Shown: positions 23,048-35,707, numbered from the stretch's first letter. The stretch is DNA of 64,000 nt from Stenogyne calaminthoides (GCA_037126765.1 JBBCBC010000019.1:28232222-28296221), one strand, 5' to 3'. Notes: generated from the letters alone by a model not told the origin. A program made the numbers and translations.

Positions 23048-26000
23048 TCTTGGGGAACGTTTTGCCCGGACCTATTCGAGGTGCAATTTAAATAAATAAA
23101 AATTTTACTAGCATAAATTAATTATATTAATTCAAATAACAATTACCAACAACATACATGCATACAATTAATTTCACTTAAAGTCCTACACATGCGGAAT
23201 CTAGGAGGTTACGTGAAACATACCTCTTGAAGAGGCAACCGTTGAGACGATGGATCAACCCAAATGCCTTCTTAAGTATATCTCAAGTCCTTGCTTGTTA
23301 TCCGGTGGAAAATACGCACAAACAATTTAAACAAAGAAATAAAGAAAAATATATTGCACCACTTTTGTGGATTTCTAATTTTTTCAAGACTGAAATTATG
23401 TTGGGGATGAAAAAATCATCCCATATTTATAACATGAGGGAGGGGGGACGAAAATTTAGGGCTTTGTGGTGATATGGAAATTTCTTTGTATCTTTCCCAA
23501 GATACAATCTTGAATATATCTCATATATTCTATTTTTCATAAATATCTTCCCACAAAATCTTCCTTTATTTTTTTGCCCTCTTTTTTGAAAAATACCCCA
23601 AGAAAAGTCCAAGTCAAAGATTCTTGAATTTATGAGATAATCTTGTATTCCAAGAATACTTATCATTCATAAAATCTTTCCAAGATAAAATCTCCTTCTT
23701 TCTTTTCTTGAATTTTTGAAAAAAAAAGAAAAAATTAGGCAATAATTATTTATTTTATTTTAATTACCTTTTCATTAATTGGACTTATATTGGGTTGTCT
23801 TTAGGAGAATAAGATTGGACCTCCCAATGAGCTCTGAATTGTCAATATTGAGCCACAATATTATTCAGTCCATTAATATTAATTTACTCCACTATAAAAT
23901 TAATATTGCATAATCCATCTTAACCCATATTACGATAATATGGCTCCCGGTTATTATTTTCCGTGTTTAAGATTATCTAGTCCATTAATTAATTAAGCCA
24001 CTTAAAAGCTTTATATTAATTAATATCTTATTCCTTGGAGTAAAGACAGCTCAACATTATTATCCATACCGGAACTTAATCCACTTGCAAGATTTGTATG
24101 ATAAAACTTCTGAGCCCACCAAGGGGATAAATCAAACAAGACTTTCAATGCACACGTTTTTCTATATTAGATCTTAGCCATTGTCATTTAATTAATAATA
24201 TTGCCCAAAATACAAAGTATAAAATTGTTCTCTAATTCTAAACCCAACATAGATCAAATCAATAAATATTAATCACACATAATCCTATTTAAGTGATAGA
24301 GATTAAGAATCAACAACCACTGAGGTCTAATTCTTCATCCCATAAGTCAGTACGGAAGAATTTATCTGTTGGGGAATGGATTGCCCGGATCTATTAGGGA
24401 TGAATATTTAAATACAAATTTAATTCTAACAATTATTACTAGCATGAATTAATCCTATATTAATTCAAATAATAATTCAACAACAAATCATTCATACAAA
24501 TTCGTCACATAAATCCTACGCATGAGGAATTGCCAGGAGTTTACGTGAACTAACCTCTCGGAGTGACAACCGTTGAGAAGATGGATCCCGTTCACACGAA
24601 CACACCAAAAGACCTTCTCAAGTATTCCCTCGTCCTTGTCCAACAATCCGGTGGTAGTAGGATGCTCGCGAACAATTAACAAAAGGGAAGATAAAATGGG
24701 AAAATCTAGTGGATTTCTAATTTTTAACACATAGAATTGTCTTGGGGATGAACCCTATTTATAATTCTAGGGGTGGCTGATTTTTTGCCATGGAATAAGA
24801 TGGGAAAATCTTTTTCTTGATCTCCAAGAAATTTTGAATATATCTAATATATTCTTTTCTTCATAATTAAAATATTCCACAAAAATCCCACCTCCTTATA
24901 TTAAGGGGTTTTTGAAAATCATCAATTAAATAGGGAAGAAATAGGATCTTTGACTTTTCTTGAATTTATGGGATAATCTTGTATTCCAAGAATACATATT
25001 CCATAAAATCTTTCCAAGAAAATCAAGAAAATCTTTTCTCTCACTTCCTTTAATTATTTTCAAAATTTTATGGAAAAATAGGCAACAATAATTTATTTTA
25101 TTTTAAACACTTTTTTTCAGTTATTGGACTTTATCTTTGGGCTACTTGAGAGGCCTTTAGGAGAATTAAGATTAGATCTTCCAATGGACCTTGAATTCCC
25201 AATATTGAGCCACAATATTATTCAAGTCCATAAATATTAATTAATCTCACTACATAATTAATATTGCACTATCCATCTTAACCCATATACTGTTAATATG
25301 ACTCCCGGTTATTATTTTCCGTGTTTAAGATTATCCAGTCCATTAATTAATTTAGGCCACTAAAATAGCTTCATATTAATTAACATCTTTTTCCTTGGTC
25401 AAGGAACGGCTCAACATTATTATCCATACCGGAAACTAATTCCACTTGCAAGATTTAGTATGATAAAACTTTTGAGTCTCCCAAGGGGACAAATCAAACA
25501 AGGCGTACTTGTACACGTTTCTCCGTATTAAATTTTAGCAATCGTCGTGCAACCAATAACATTGCCCAAGATACAAGGTATTGAATCTCACCGATTCTCT
25601 TCACATCATAAGTCAAAGCAATGGTTATTGATTCCACACGATCCTATTTAAGGGACGGAGATTAAGAAATAATGAACCACTGAGGTCTAATTCTTCTATA
25701 TTCAGTACTGAAGAATTTATCCTCTTGTAGGTCCTATTCAGTGCATCATAATGCACTAGTGCAATCTCTTGGTCAAGACAAGCCAATCTGAGCCTTGCAT
25801 TTCAACCTTTCACGATGGTTTGTTCATTTTCATCTGGGTTGTGAATTCTGTACTTTTAGTTACAAGGGACTGTTAATTTAATCTTCTGTGATCTGGTATC
25901 ACTAAATTAACTACAATGTAACACATTTTATTTATTGAACTATTATGCAGTAAATATATGTAACATTCAATGATATTTAAAGCATCAATGATAAATAATT

Positions 26001-26418
26001 TATTTCAACAAATAAGACAGAAATTCAGTCTGGTTATACAAAGTAAAATCATATTTTCCAGTATAACCCCAACATTATCCTCTCTGTAGGTCCGCTTCAG
26101 GGCATCACAATGCACAATCTCTTGGTCAAGACAAGACAATCTGAGCTTTGCACCTCAACCTCTACCAATGGAGTGTTCAATTCCATCTAGGTTTTGAAGA
26201 TGTACTTATTTACAAGGAACTGTTAATGTGATCTTCTATGATCGGGTATCATCACATTAACTACAATGCAATATGTACTAGTATTGAACGGTTTGCAATA
26301 AATAAATAACATTCATTCATATTTAAAGCAACAGTGATAAAATTTTTATATTCAGTAAATAAGAGTACATTAGTCTGTTATACAAAGTAAAAGCATACTT
26401 TCACGTATAACCTCAACA
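23048..26418. repeat. Solo LTR A (interrupted by solo LTR B)
   Basis: It starts TCTTGGGGAACG (mutated from TGTTGGGG) and ends ATAACCTCAACA. It is flanked by CTTCT on both sides (23043-23047 and 26419-26423), a perfect 5-bp duplication. Its own length without B and B's duplication is about 1.66 kb. The right end matches, as complement, the start of the 3' LTR of the Copia element at 63205. No internal retroelement genes lie beside it, so it is a solo LTR left by LTR-LTR recombination. Confidence 0.85.
24367..26074. repeat. Solo LTR B nested in solo LTR A
   Basis: This 1,708-bp sequence starts TGTTGGGGAATGG and ends TATAACCCCAACA. It is flanked by TTATC on both sides (24362-24366 and 26075-26079). 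The sequence of A stops at '...gaagaatttatc' and resumes after B at 'ttatcctctctgtagg', so B inserted into A. A and B are the same family and orientation. Confidence 0.9.
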
Positions 26419-26423
26419 CTTCT

Positions 26424-26990
26424 GTATTCACCAGATCCATCGACCTTAAAAAAATCACAAATAAGATCTAGATGTCTCAAACTGATACTCTCACCTCTGG
26501 AACACTCTCGACGTGAATGGGCCCTGCTCGCAGCATCTTCTAGTTTTGGGGGTGGGGGCAGCCGCCGCGATGGAGGCGTGAAGGTGGTGGTGGTGGAGTC
26601 TGGCGACAGTGAAGGTTTAGCATTGATTTCTGGGTGGGGAGGCTGGTGGCGCCGAAACGCGGGCAGGTGGAGGAGGGGGCTTGCCACGGCAATTTCTGGA
26701 CGGGGGAGGGGGTCGCGACGACAGTTTCTGTGTGGGGATGCGGGTGGCGACGGTCGGTTTCTGGGTGGAGGTAGACGGCGCCACGAGTGTGGAGGTAGGC
26801 GGCGCCCTCGCGACGCCGCCGATCTGGTTTAGGGAAGTGTGGTGGCCGCCGCGGTGACGATTTGAGAGAGAAAGGGAGATTGGTGTTATTAGGATTTTTG
26901 AATGTGTGGAATGAATTTATTGAGAGAATGGTATTTTAAATTTTTTTTTTAATGTTTTGCACCTAGTAGTAATTTAAATAAAAAGTAGTG
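26424..26990. other. GC-rich low-complexity patch, unassigned
   Basis: At 26520-26840 the plus strand is a series of GGTGG/GGCGG blocks with two imperfect repeats of 'tttctgggtggaggc...ggcggcg' type. On the minus strand this reads as Pro/Arg-rich peptide with a CT-rich leader near 26870. It could be a decayed first exon on the minus strand. I cannot name a gene, and the frame does not continue beyond the LTR insertion. Confidence 0.3.
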
Positions 26991-27688
26991 CGTATCTAAA
27001 ATTGAGGTCAAACAAATTTTTGGATCTAAAGGTGATTAATTCTTTATTAAACATACATATTTGATAAAATTACATATGAAATTTATGTTACCCATTTTCT
27101 TTCAAAGAACAATAATGGTGTAAAATCGAAGCGAACTTGCATAATTTTCCAAAAAAAAAAAAAAAACGCACATAACACCTAAGTAAACATAAATAAAAAA
27201 TCAAGTGTGATCTAAGGATTTATTATAATTTGATTATCCTTTAAAAAAAACAAAATATCTATTTATCAAATGTGTCAAGAAGTAACGCAGAATTTATGTG
27301 CGTACTTTTATGATTATATTATATCTAACACATGGAGAGTTATACATTTAAATATAAAGGGATGAGGTTTTTTGTGCATACTTTTATCAAACACAAGAAA
27401 AATTTATGTATTTAACTAAATACAAGGGGAGTTTCGTAAATTTATGCATATTTTATTGGGGTGTTATATTTTTATTTATAGAACATAAAGTGGAACATAA
27501 AATGTGGAAAAGATGATACACAAATTCTCATGTGAAATTTGTTTATAGTATGAAATTGATATAATTATACTTATAAATCGATATCACTATTCTTATAAAG
27601 TAATATTAATAACATTTAGTACTATGATCTTAGTTCATAAATGTAATAATATCAATTAATAAATATTGGATTTGATCATATGTCCACA

Positions 27689-28890
27689 AGTGGACACAAA
27701 CTTATATGTCCACCGCTTATGTGACATTACATATATGCAAGGTTTTCATCATCATTCAATCTCCATATTTATATGTATTTAATGAGTTTTTTTAATTAAT
27801 TCAATCTCTACATTTATATGTATTCCATATTTTATCTCATTTAATTAATTAAATTAAATATCTTAAGCTTTATTTTTTTTCTATTAAAATAATTGACATG
27901 CGTTTTTTCTTTTCTTAATTTTTTAATTAAAATAATACATTTTGTTCCATTTATTTTTATTATTTTTTACTTTATATTTTTTCTCTATTTTTTTTCAAAT
28001 ATTCCTTTTCATCTTATATTTATTTTTCTTCTTGCGATTTATCTATATATATATATTTTTTTTCACATCGCTAATGAACCCTATTCATCTAAAAATTAAT
28101 TTTGTAGCCCGATAAACCCTGTACGTCTAAATTTATCTTTACATTAAAAAAAATCGTGTACACTTATATTAATTCTGCAGTCAATCACATACAGATGTTA
28201 CTGTAAAAAAAAATCAAATATATTATTGATTATAATAATAATTATTAATATTAATTAATTAATTATAAAGAATATCTGAAATCATATTAATTGGTATTCG
28301 TTTTGGTCATACTATATACAATCATTGCTGAACAAAATATATAGTTGAAAAATAAAAGTGAAAAAAAAATTAAAAATACAAAAAAACTCATATAAGACGA
28401 TCTCATATATGAGACGGGGTACATTCTAGTACAAATTGACACTCTACCCTCCTAAAATGTTAAAGCGTCGATACCCAAATTATACCACGTCTCACGTGAG
28501 ACTTTCTCGCGCAAGGTGCCTCATTTAAAAACATATGAAAAGATAAACCTCAAGAAGAAAAATAAATAGAAGATGAAATGAAATATTTAAAAAAATAAGT
28601 AAAATAAAAATTAATAAAAATAAATAGGATAAAATATAGTATTATTTTAATTAAAAATGGAGTATTTAAAAAAAACGTAGGTCAATTACTTTGGAATATA
28701 TATTTGATCTAACATAGAAAAAAAACTAAGATTTAAGATAATTAATCTAATTAATGAAATAGGATAAATATGAAATAAAAATAAATATAGAGATTGAATT
28801 AATTAAAAAAATTAATTAATTAATGATAGACACATTGTATATATGGAGCGCCACATAAATAGTAGGTATATAAATTTGTGTCCTCTGCAC
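27689..28890. repeat. 1.2-kb inverted-repeat element
   Basis: The left end reads GTGGACACAAACTTATATGT and CTTATGTGACATTACATATATGCA; the right end is a close complement (28820-28888). The next 200 bp inward are also inverted, including 'taattaattcaatctctacatttat' at 27795 and its complement at 28775-28815. The interior is AT-rich with a 'gagacgatctcatatatgagacgg' type motif near 28400. No target duplication found and no ORF; the class is not determined. Confidence 0.55.
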
Positions 28891-28904
28891 GCATATAATT
28901 AAAT

Positions 28905-29640
28905 ATAACAATGGTATAAATTACATAATATAAAAAACTTTCGTTCCAAACTTACTCTCATTCTATTTCTGTTGCCCGTTAATTTCTGTAAACTTTCATG
29001 TAGTTTCATTCACAAACAGATACTGTTCGACTGTTGTATGCTTGTAGCTCTTTATCTGTTGGATTTAAATGCTTATACCTTATAGTTTGCGATTGATTGC
29101 TTTTACCTTTTCAACCTAAAATCTAAGAAACTCTGTTCCAAGGGCTTTTCTGGGAAAATGGAGAACACTGTTCAAATCGTTGTTGAAACAGCAATTTGGG
29201 TAAGGCCGTGATTAATGGAATGTGATTTTCTTAGGTTATGAGAAAAGATGATGCATGCTTAATGTATCTGCTTGTACTTCTGTAATTGAAATTTTTTGTA
29301 TGGATTGGATGTGTTAATGATGCTCCCCAATTTTTTCCCCAAATTGATTGAGAAATTACTTGATCATCTGCAAGCTGGGTCAAGATGGTGTTCTTTTTTA
29401 CAAATTTAAAAAGCCTTTCGCCCAAAAATATAGTTTGATTTAGTGCTTGTATTCTATGTTGCTTGAGGTAGTATAAGATTATTTTGAAATTTGTTTGCTT
29501 AAGCAATCTTTGTTGGGATTTTTTTGTAGAGAAAGTTTTATGCTGAATTTGGAATGTTTTTGTGTAAATGCAGCCATAATGTGGAAAGTTGCAAAATAGT
29601 TGGTCATCCATCTCTTTAGATTAAAAGGTAAGCTTACTTA
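28905..29640 (+). other. Exon-like transcribed-looking segment, unidentified
   Basis: The composition changes to balanced leader-like sequence. ATGGAGAACACTGTTCAAATC at 29158 opens a short frame ending at a GTAAGG donor-like site (29199). A TGCAG acceptor-like site lies at about 29572, followed by a GTAAGC donor near 29628. These could be exons of a non-coding RNA or a decayed gene 5' end upstream of the NPF gene. Signals only, no family match. Confidence 0.25.
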
Positions 29641-29734
29641 GAGGTGACTGTCATACATCAGCAATCAAGATTCATCTCAAATTATGTAATTAGTTGGTTT
29701 TTTACTTAATAAAGTGAAGATGCATCTTATGCCT

Positions 29735-29860
29735 TTGATGCCATTCTGCTCACTCGATGCTTGTCTTATCACTATCATCTGTCTAACCATACATGAACCC
29801 ATGACCTCACGGCATAGATAGTGATGCTTTAACCGCTTGAGCTATTTCACTTTGTCATAA
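29735..29860 (-). mobile_element. tRNA-derived SINE head (degenerate)
   Basis: The minus strand contains TAGCTCAAGCGG (polymerase III A box) and, about 35 bp later, a GGGTTCATGTAT B-box-like motif, with 'gaggtcatggg' before it as in plant SINEs. The tail and duplication are not clear. Confidence 0.4.
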
Positions 29861-30433
29861 TCCTAAACCATTGATAGCAGCTTCATCTTTATGTTTTTTT
29901 AATTGACATTGTGTACTTATGTGGCCTCTCAACGATTGCAATATCCGGTCGTGAGTTTGGGTCGTGGGTCAGTACAGCCCGTAAAGAAAAGATGTTGGCC
30001 TTATGACTAGGTAATCTCCTTATAATGTGCAGGGTAAAATAGTATTTTTCGTCGTTATACACATTGCAGTTTTGACTAATTGTTTTTTTACCCAACTATT
30101 CATGTGATGAAAAATATTAGTTGTGTATTGAAAAAGTACTACTATTCAACCTACAAACTAATATTTTTATTTTATATTGGTTAATACTCCTCATTATATA
30201 TTTCGGTGAATTTCGTGAATGAGTCAAAATTGTACCAGTTGCACGGTATCGAAGTTTTTGCCAATCAAATATGTGTATTGAGACCATTTTGAGTACTTTT
30301 AGCTGCATAATGTTGTGTCACAACTATTCTAAATTGGAAATAAAAATCCATACAAGCCTAACCCCACCACTTATAAGTCATCTCACATTGAGTTAAAGTG
30401 GAGAAATATCTCCCACTCAGACTCTGCTTGGCC

Positions 30434-30441
30434 ATATATAC
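30434..30441 (+). promoter_or_regulatory. TATA box of the NPF gene
   Basis: CATATATAC lies about 55 bp upstream of the ATG at 30493. It is followed by an A/C-rich leader ('aacttcaacatcaaaataac'), the spacing expected for a plant core promoter with a short 5' UTR. Confidence 0.55.
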
Positions 30442-30492
30442 AGCACAAACAGTAAGAAGCACAACTATAACTTCAACATCAAAATAACATAC

Positions 30493-30629
30493 ATGGCTAC
30501 TTCACATACAAATGGAAACAATACCTCTTTCTCCGAAGACGGAGAACCACCACCACCTGCCACTGCCGCCCACAACAAAGGCGGCTGGACCACCGCTCCC
30601 TTCATCATAGGTCTCTCCTCTCTATTTTC

Positions 30630-30666
<37 letters not shown>

Positions 30667-33287
30667 GATTGTAAATATTAATTTGTTGGATTCTGTTTTG
30701 AATTGGAAACAGCAACTATGTTCTGGTTGACGCTCGCAGCAGGCGGCTGGTTGAATAACCTAATAGTATTCTTGATCAACGAATTCAACATAAAAAACAT
30801 CAATGCTGCTAAAATCAACAGTGTCATCTGTGGCTGCGCCAATTTTTTCCCTCTCGTAGGAGCCATTGTTGCTGATTCTGTTCTCGGCTGTTACTCCGTC
30901 ATTTGGATTTCTTCTCTCATCTCTCTCCTGGTAAATAAAATCTACGTAAATACTTATATTCACCAGTTGCACAGTGAAAAACTCAAGTGCATTTTGAATG
31001 GTATTAGTTGCTTTACTAAAAGGTATTAGTTGCTTTCACTGAACAGTATTACCATATTTTGATGCAGGGGTTGATACTTCTGGTGCTTACTGTGATAGTA
31101 GATGGCTTGAGGCCCCCTCCATGTGAACCAGGCTCGAAATTCTGCACACTTCCATCACAATTTCAATATATAATATTATATTCAGCTTTGGGTCTGGTTT
31201 GCATAGGAGTAGGGGGCACAAGATTCACTCTAGCAACAATGGGAGCCCAGCAGTTCACTAAACTCAACCACCAATCTTCTTATTTCAATTGGTATTTCTG
31301 CAGCTTGTATACTGCTTCTTTTATAGCAATCACAGGCATTGTGTATGTTGAAGATAGCTTGAGCTGGGGTTGGGGGTTCGAATATGCATAGCGGCTAATG
31401 CTCTGGGACTAGCCCTGTTCTTGATTGGGACTCGCTTCTATAATCGCGATAAGCCAGAGACGAGCCCGTTTACGAGCTTGCTGTGTGTGGTTGTTGCTAG
31501 TGTTAGGAAAAGGAAGGCAGTGATTTCTTCAGGAAGTGCAGTTTATTACTATGGAGAGAAAAGAGTTATTGCAGAGAGACCCACAAAGAGATTCAGGTAA
31601 AATAAATTAATTTGTTTTTTTTTTAATATTAAATTTAGTTGTTGTGTTCTTAACTCTTAAGTCATCTCATTACTTGTATCACCATACTGCTGCATGCTTT
31701 GCTTGTAATACTGTGATAGTTTTGCTCTGCAACAGAACAATTACTTGAACTTTAAGCATCTAAAAATTTATCTACTTTATTGTAATTTTATATTTACAAG
31801 AGGTCAAAAGGCAAAGGCATGTCTTTCTTAATATAGTACAAGTTGATCTTAACAGCTTAAAAGAATCTTGCTACTTTTGGAAACAGCAAAGAGAAGAAAA
31901 TACATGCAGTGAAAGAATAAACAAAATATTTTAGAAAAAAACAGTTTTTATGTCCTGAAATCTGGTAGGCATTTGTTTTACAATATCCTCAAGTCCATCT
32001 TCTAGTCAAATCTTAAGCATTTAAATTTTGCAAGTAATTCGATATCCATTCTTATTTGTTGAATTAATAAATTTGCGATGATATTAAAATTATCATTATT
32101 TTTGTGGCTATTTAAAGGATTTGTCTTTAGATGCACATTAATTAATTAGACTGGTGGTCCATTGAGTCTGATACATATTTTAATAACATAAAAAAAGTTT
32201 AATTGCGTTCAAATAAGCCGGTTGTATCAAATGAGTAGGTCTCATGTAAACTAGGTTTGCATGAGCTCTTTGTTTCAAAATAATACTGTTTAATATACTA
32301 AGTGATACTGTTAAATGTACTAACTATCACGTTTATAAAAAATACTTGACTTTATATGTCATTCTTCTAAATTTTTACTAAACCATGATATTTTGCATGT
32401 TGAACAGCATTACTTTGTATACTAAATAGTAGTTTATCAAATAACTTTTTTTGTGGAGCAAGTTCATGTAGTTTCTGAACTTTCGGCACAGGTCTCTAAA
32501 TCGTGCAGCACTCAAAACTGAAGGTGACATCCAATCAGACGGCACAATCACTAGTCCCTGGAAAATCTGCACCGTCCAACAAGTGGAAGACCTGAAATCT
32601 CTCATCAGAATCCTCCCCCTCTGGTCCTCCAGCATCTTCTTAGGCACTCCCATCGGCGTCCAGCTCAGCCTCACCGTTCTCCAGGCCCTAACCACCAACT
32701 GCCGTCTCCACCATCATTTTCAGTTCCCGGCCGGCTCCATCATTGTCTTCTCATTCATCTCCACCGTGATCGGCGTAGCCCTGATCGACCACTGTCTCTG
32801 GCCCCTGTGGAAGAAGCTCTCCGGCAAGGCCCCGACTCCTTTGCAACAAATAGGCGTCGGCCACGTGTTGACCGTCGCCAGCATGGCGGTTTCCGCCCTG
32901 GTCGAGTCAAAAAGGCGGAGCGCCCAACACCAGATCTCGGTGGCGTTGTTGGTGCCTCAAATGGTGGTGGTGGGGCTCGGGGAGGCGTTTCATTTTCCGG
33001 GGCAAGTGGGGTTGTACTATCGGGAGTTTCCGTCTTCTTTGAAGAGCCTTGCTACTGCAATGGTGGCTATGTTGATTGGTGTGGCGTTTTATTTGAGTAG
33101 TGGTGTGATTGGTTTTATGAAAAGGGTTACCGATTGGTTGCCGGATGATATTAATGATGGGAGGGTGGATTATGTGTATTGGGTGATGGTGGTGATTGGG
33201 GTGATCAACTTTGGATATTTTCTTGTTATTTCTTGGTTGTATAAGTATAGGAATGTGGAAGTTATGAAGGAAGATCTAAGTGGGTGA
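30493..33287 (+). CDS. NPF family transporter, NPF2 / NAXT-like (nitrate/peptide transporter family)
   Basis: Four exons join cleanly at GT..AG sites: 30493-30610, 30713-30930, 31068-31596 and 32492-33287, giving about 553 residues, normal for NPF. It is a 12-span major-facilitator (PTR2) protein of the plasma or vacuolar membrane. Seen: KGGWTTAPFII before span 1, ANFFPLVGAIVADSVLG, FNWYFCSLYTA, LPLWSSSIFLGTPIG, GEAFHFPGQVGLYYREFP, and WLPDDINDGRVDYVYW near the end. The first helix (ATMFWLTLAAGGWLNNLIVF) lacks the ExxE[K/R] proton-coupling motif, as in the NPF2 NAXT nitrate-efflux clade. That suggests an efflux-type anion carrier. One base is missing in exon 3 near 31378: after GWGF the frame shifts and only a +1 shift restores ICIAANALGLALFL. 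The missing base sits at a CG site, so it may be a sequence error. Otherwise the gene looks intact. Confidence 0.88.
30629..30666 (+). repeat. (CA)n(TA)n microsatellite in NPF intron 1
   Basis: About 11 CA units run directly into about 8 AT units, 20 bp after the exon 1 donor. Likely to vary in length between individuals. Confidence 0.9.
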
Positions 33288-33369
33288 TCAACGTTATGTG
33301 TTTTGTGGGGTTGATAGTTGATATGACTAAGAGCTTTATGGATGGATAAATTTGAGCATTGTCTTGGCT

Positions 33370-33375
33370 AATAAA
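33370..33375 (+). terminator. Poly(A) signal candidate of the NPF gene
   Basis: AATAAA lies 83 bp after the stop codon in a T/G-rich 3' UTR, before the fold-back element at 33424. Confidence 0.5.
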
Positions 33376-33423
33376 GTTGGATACGATGGTAATTTAGTTG
33401 AATTACATCATTTTAGTAAAAAA

Positions 33424-33914
33424 TAGGAGTTTTATCAATTCGAAAAATTTGAAGATGGTAAAACTATCAATTTAATAAAAAAGATTTTTCTATCGATTCA
33501 AAAGCCAAGATAGAAAACTATCAATCCAGGGCCTGAAAGATAGAAACTATCAATTCGAGACTTATAAAATTTAAGACTATGTTTGGCACTAAAACCCTAA
33601 ACCCTGAACACTAAACCTTAAACCCTAAACGATGAACCCTAAACCTTGAACCATGAACCCTAAACCCCCTGAACCGTAAACCTTGAATCGTAAACTCTAA
33701 AAATGAAAAAAAATAAGAACATAAAACAAGGATATGAAATATAAGTGTCAAACAAGGCCTTAAAATGTGTGAGCCTCAAATTGATAGTTTTTATTTTTCA
33801 CTCCCTGGATCGATAGTTTTTAATCTTCCAGACCTTGAATTGATAGAAAAAATCTTTTAGGCCTTAAATTGATAATTTTATCATCTTTCAGGTCCTAAAT
33901 TGATATTTTTCCTA
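33424..33914. mobile_element. Fold-back element with telomere-like core, copy 1
   Basis: This 491-bp inverted-repeat element has TAGGA...TCCTA ends. Each arm (about 160 bp) is built of imperfect ~27-bp units of the type 'ggcctgaaagatagaaaactatcaatt'. The centre (about 33590-33700) is a run of degenerate AACCCTAAACC units, the plant telomere motif. Flanks are A-runs (AAAAA both sides), compatible with a 5-bp duplication but not informative. A second, inverted copy lies at 55341-55792. No ORF. Confidence 0.75.
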
Positions 33915-34525
33915 AAAAATAATAATGAAAAACATTACAGATAATGAGATAAAGCAGGTGATATATACTATGGGGGATAAATTCGCGTAGGATGATATAT
34001 TATTTGGAATTTTGGATACATCTCATATTTATTGTATGGGATCTAAAAGTAAAATAACTCGTGATACGTATCTACATATATCAAAGGGTATGCAAGTGCA
34101 TACTCTCCTTTTTTACAAATAATTCTTGCTTCCATTATTGGTAGTATTATGTAATATTAGTAATTGAATCCGTGCAACGGCTACGATTACATAATTAATT
34201 TGTATCATTTTTTTATAAGTATCCATATTAAGTATTTTTTTTATTATAAGGAGACGATATTTTTTTTATTGATAATATTTTTTTAATAAAGAAAGTATTA
34301 ATCTCTTGAAAAATTTAAAGTTAATATAAAATGAAAATATTGATTGTTATTGGAAAATCATATAAAATTTTATGTTGGTAGTGAAGCATGATAAAAGAAA
34401 TAAATTCTTATTCAATTAATTTTTCTCAATCTTGATTTTGGTCATCCTCTTTAATTTAAACTTTTTATATTAGTTGTGAAAATTAGAGATAAATTTTTCT
34501 GTCGCACAAATTTTAATAGATCATA

Positions 34526-34805
34526 AGAAGTCCATCCTCCGTCCTGATTTTGATTGGCCACTTTACATAAATAGCCGTACTAATTTTATTTGGTCATTTT
34601 CTAATAAGGTAATAAAGTAACTTTCAATACTATTTAATACTATTATTTCTCTCCACCAAAACCACTTTACACCATTTAATACTATTATTTTCCTCTACTA
34701 AACCCATTTTACTCACTTTAAACCATTTAATACTATTATCTCTCATTTTTTCTTAATCTCCGTGTCTATAGCATTTGGCCAATCAATATTAGAACGGAGG
34801 GAGTA
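34526..34805. mobile_element. Stowaway-like MITE (degenerate)
   Basis: The right end reads ACGGAGGGAGTA followed by TA. The left end has CATCCTCCGTCC, an imperfect complement. Inner text is also inverted ('gattttgattggcca' and 'ggccaatcaatatt'). CTCCCTCCGT ends with a TA duplication are the Stowaway signature. Confidence 0.6.
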
Positions 34806-35707
34806 TATAAAAGAAGAGAGTGTAATAATACTTATAAAATTGAAATTCATGAAACTTAGAATTTAACATATAAGGTTGAGATTCTTTAAAAAGAAAAAAA
34901 AATGGATGTAGGGTTGAGATTAAATTTAAAATGATGTGGAAATATTTTACATATTTTTTTCTAAGATTTTTCTCCATCCATTATAATTTGTTAGACAAAA
35001 ACTTATATAGACCTAACTTATGCTATGCATCTTGTTTTTAATTCATGACATTTGACCCTACCCAGAGTATAATACGGGTCAAGTTTAATAGTTAATCTAA
35101 ATGTATTAAAAATGAGTGAAACTGATCGAATAACCCAAGTTCATAGCATAGATCTGGTTCATGTGAGACCAACTCAATTTGTTAATATTTATTCCATACA
35201 TATTTATTTAAAAAAAAAATCCAATCTATTATAATTTATTAATATTTATTCAAAAGTTTTGTTTTCCAACACTAAAATTTGTGGAAATATACTATATATT
35301 TTTTGCAAAGATTTTTTTTCAATCCATTAAAATGTGTTAGTATTTGTTACAAAAAAAATATTTTTCAATTTGGCAATAATTTTGGTAAGAAAATTCAATA
35401 TAGGAATTAAAATGCTAATTCTGGTCAATCTTACCTCCCACATGGGATAGGCATATCCATTCATATAGGAATTAAACATATTTTATATCGGGCTGAAAAT
35501 GTATCATGAACCATCATTTCACAAACCAAACAATTAATTATGTAGCATTAAAATACTATTCACAACCTATCATTGTTAATCCCGCAAACCAAACAGACAC
35601 ATGCCACAAGAACTCATTAAACAAAAAGAGAAAGACTTATGTGAAATATTGCACACTAGTGTTATGTGCAATACAACAAAAGAAGGCAAAAAAGGACTAA
35701 ATTTCGC
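34806..35707. other. AT-rich intergenic sequence with local duplications
   Basis: No gene. A phrase of the type 'tttttttctaagatttttctccatccattataatttgttag' recurs about 360 bp later (34955-35000 and 35300-35360). A short frame at 35506-35700 has no gene-like features. Confidence 0.5.

Noticed and set aside
22830..23099. 89-codon open frame as a host gene
   Set aside because: Composition is low-complexity and the frame runs into the start of solo LTR A; no recognisable motif.
26370..26832. Gly- or Pro-rich protein-coding gene on either strand
   Set aside because: Both strands give long low-complexity frames because the DNA is made of GGTGG/GGCGG blocks; there is no domain and the frame does not continue across the LTR insertion.
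33590..33700. True interstitial telomere marking a chromosome fusion
   Set aside because: The repeats are few and degenerate, and lie in the centre of a fold-back element present in a second copy, so they belong to the element.
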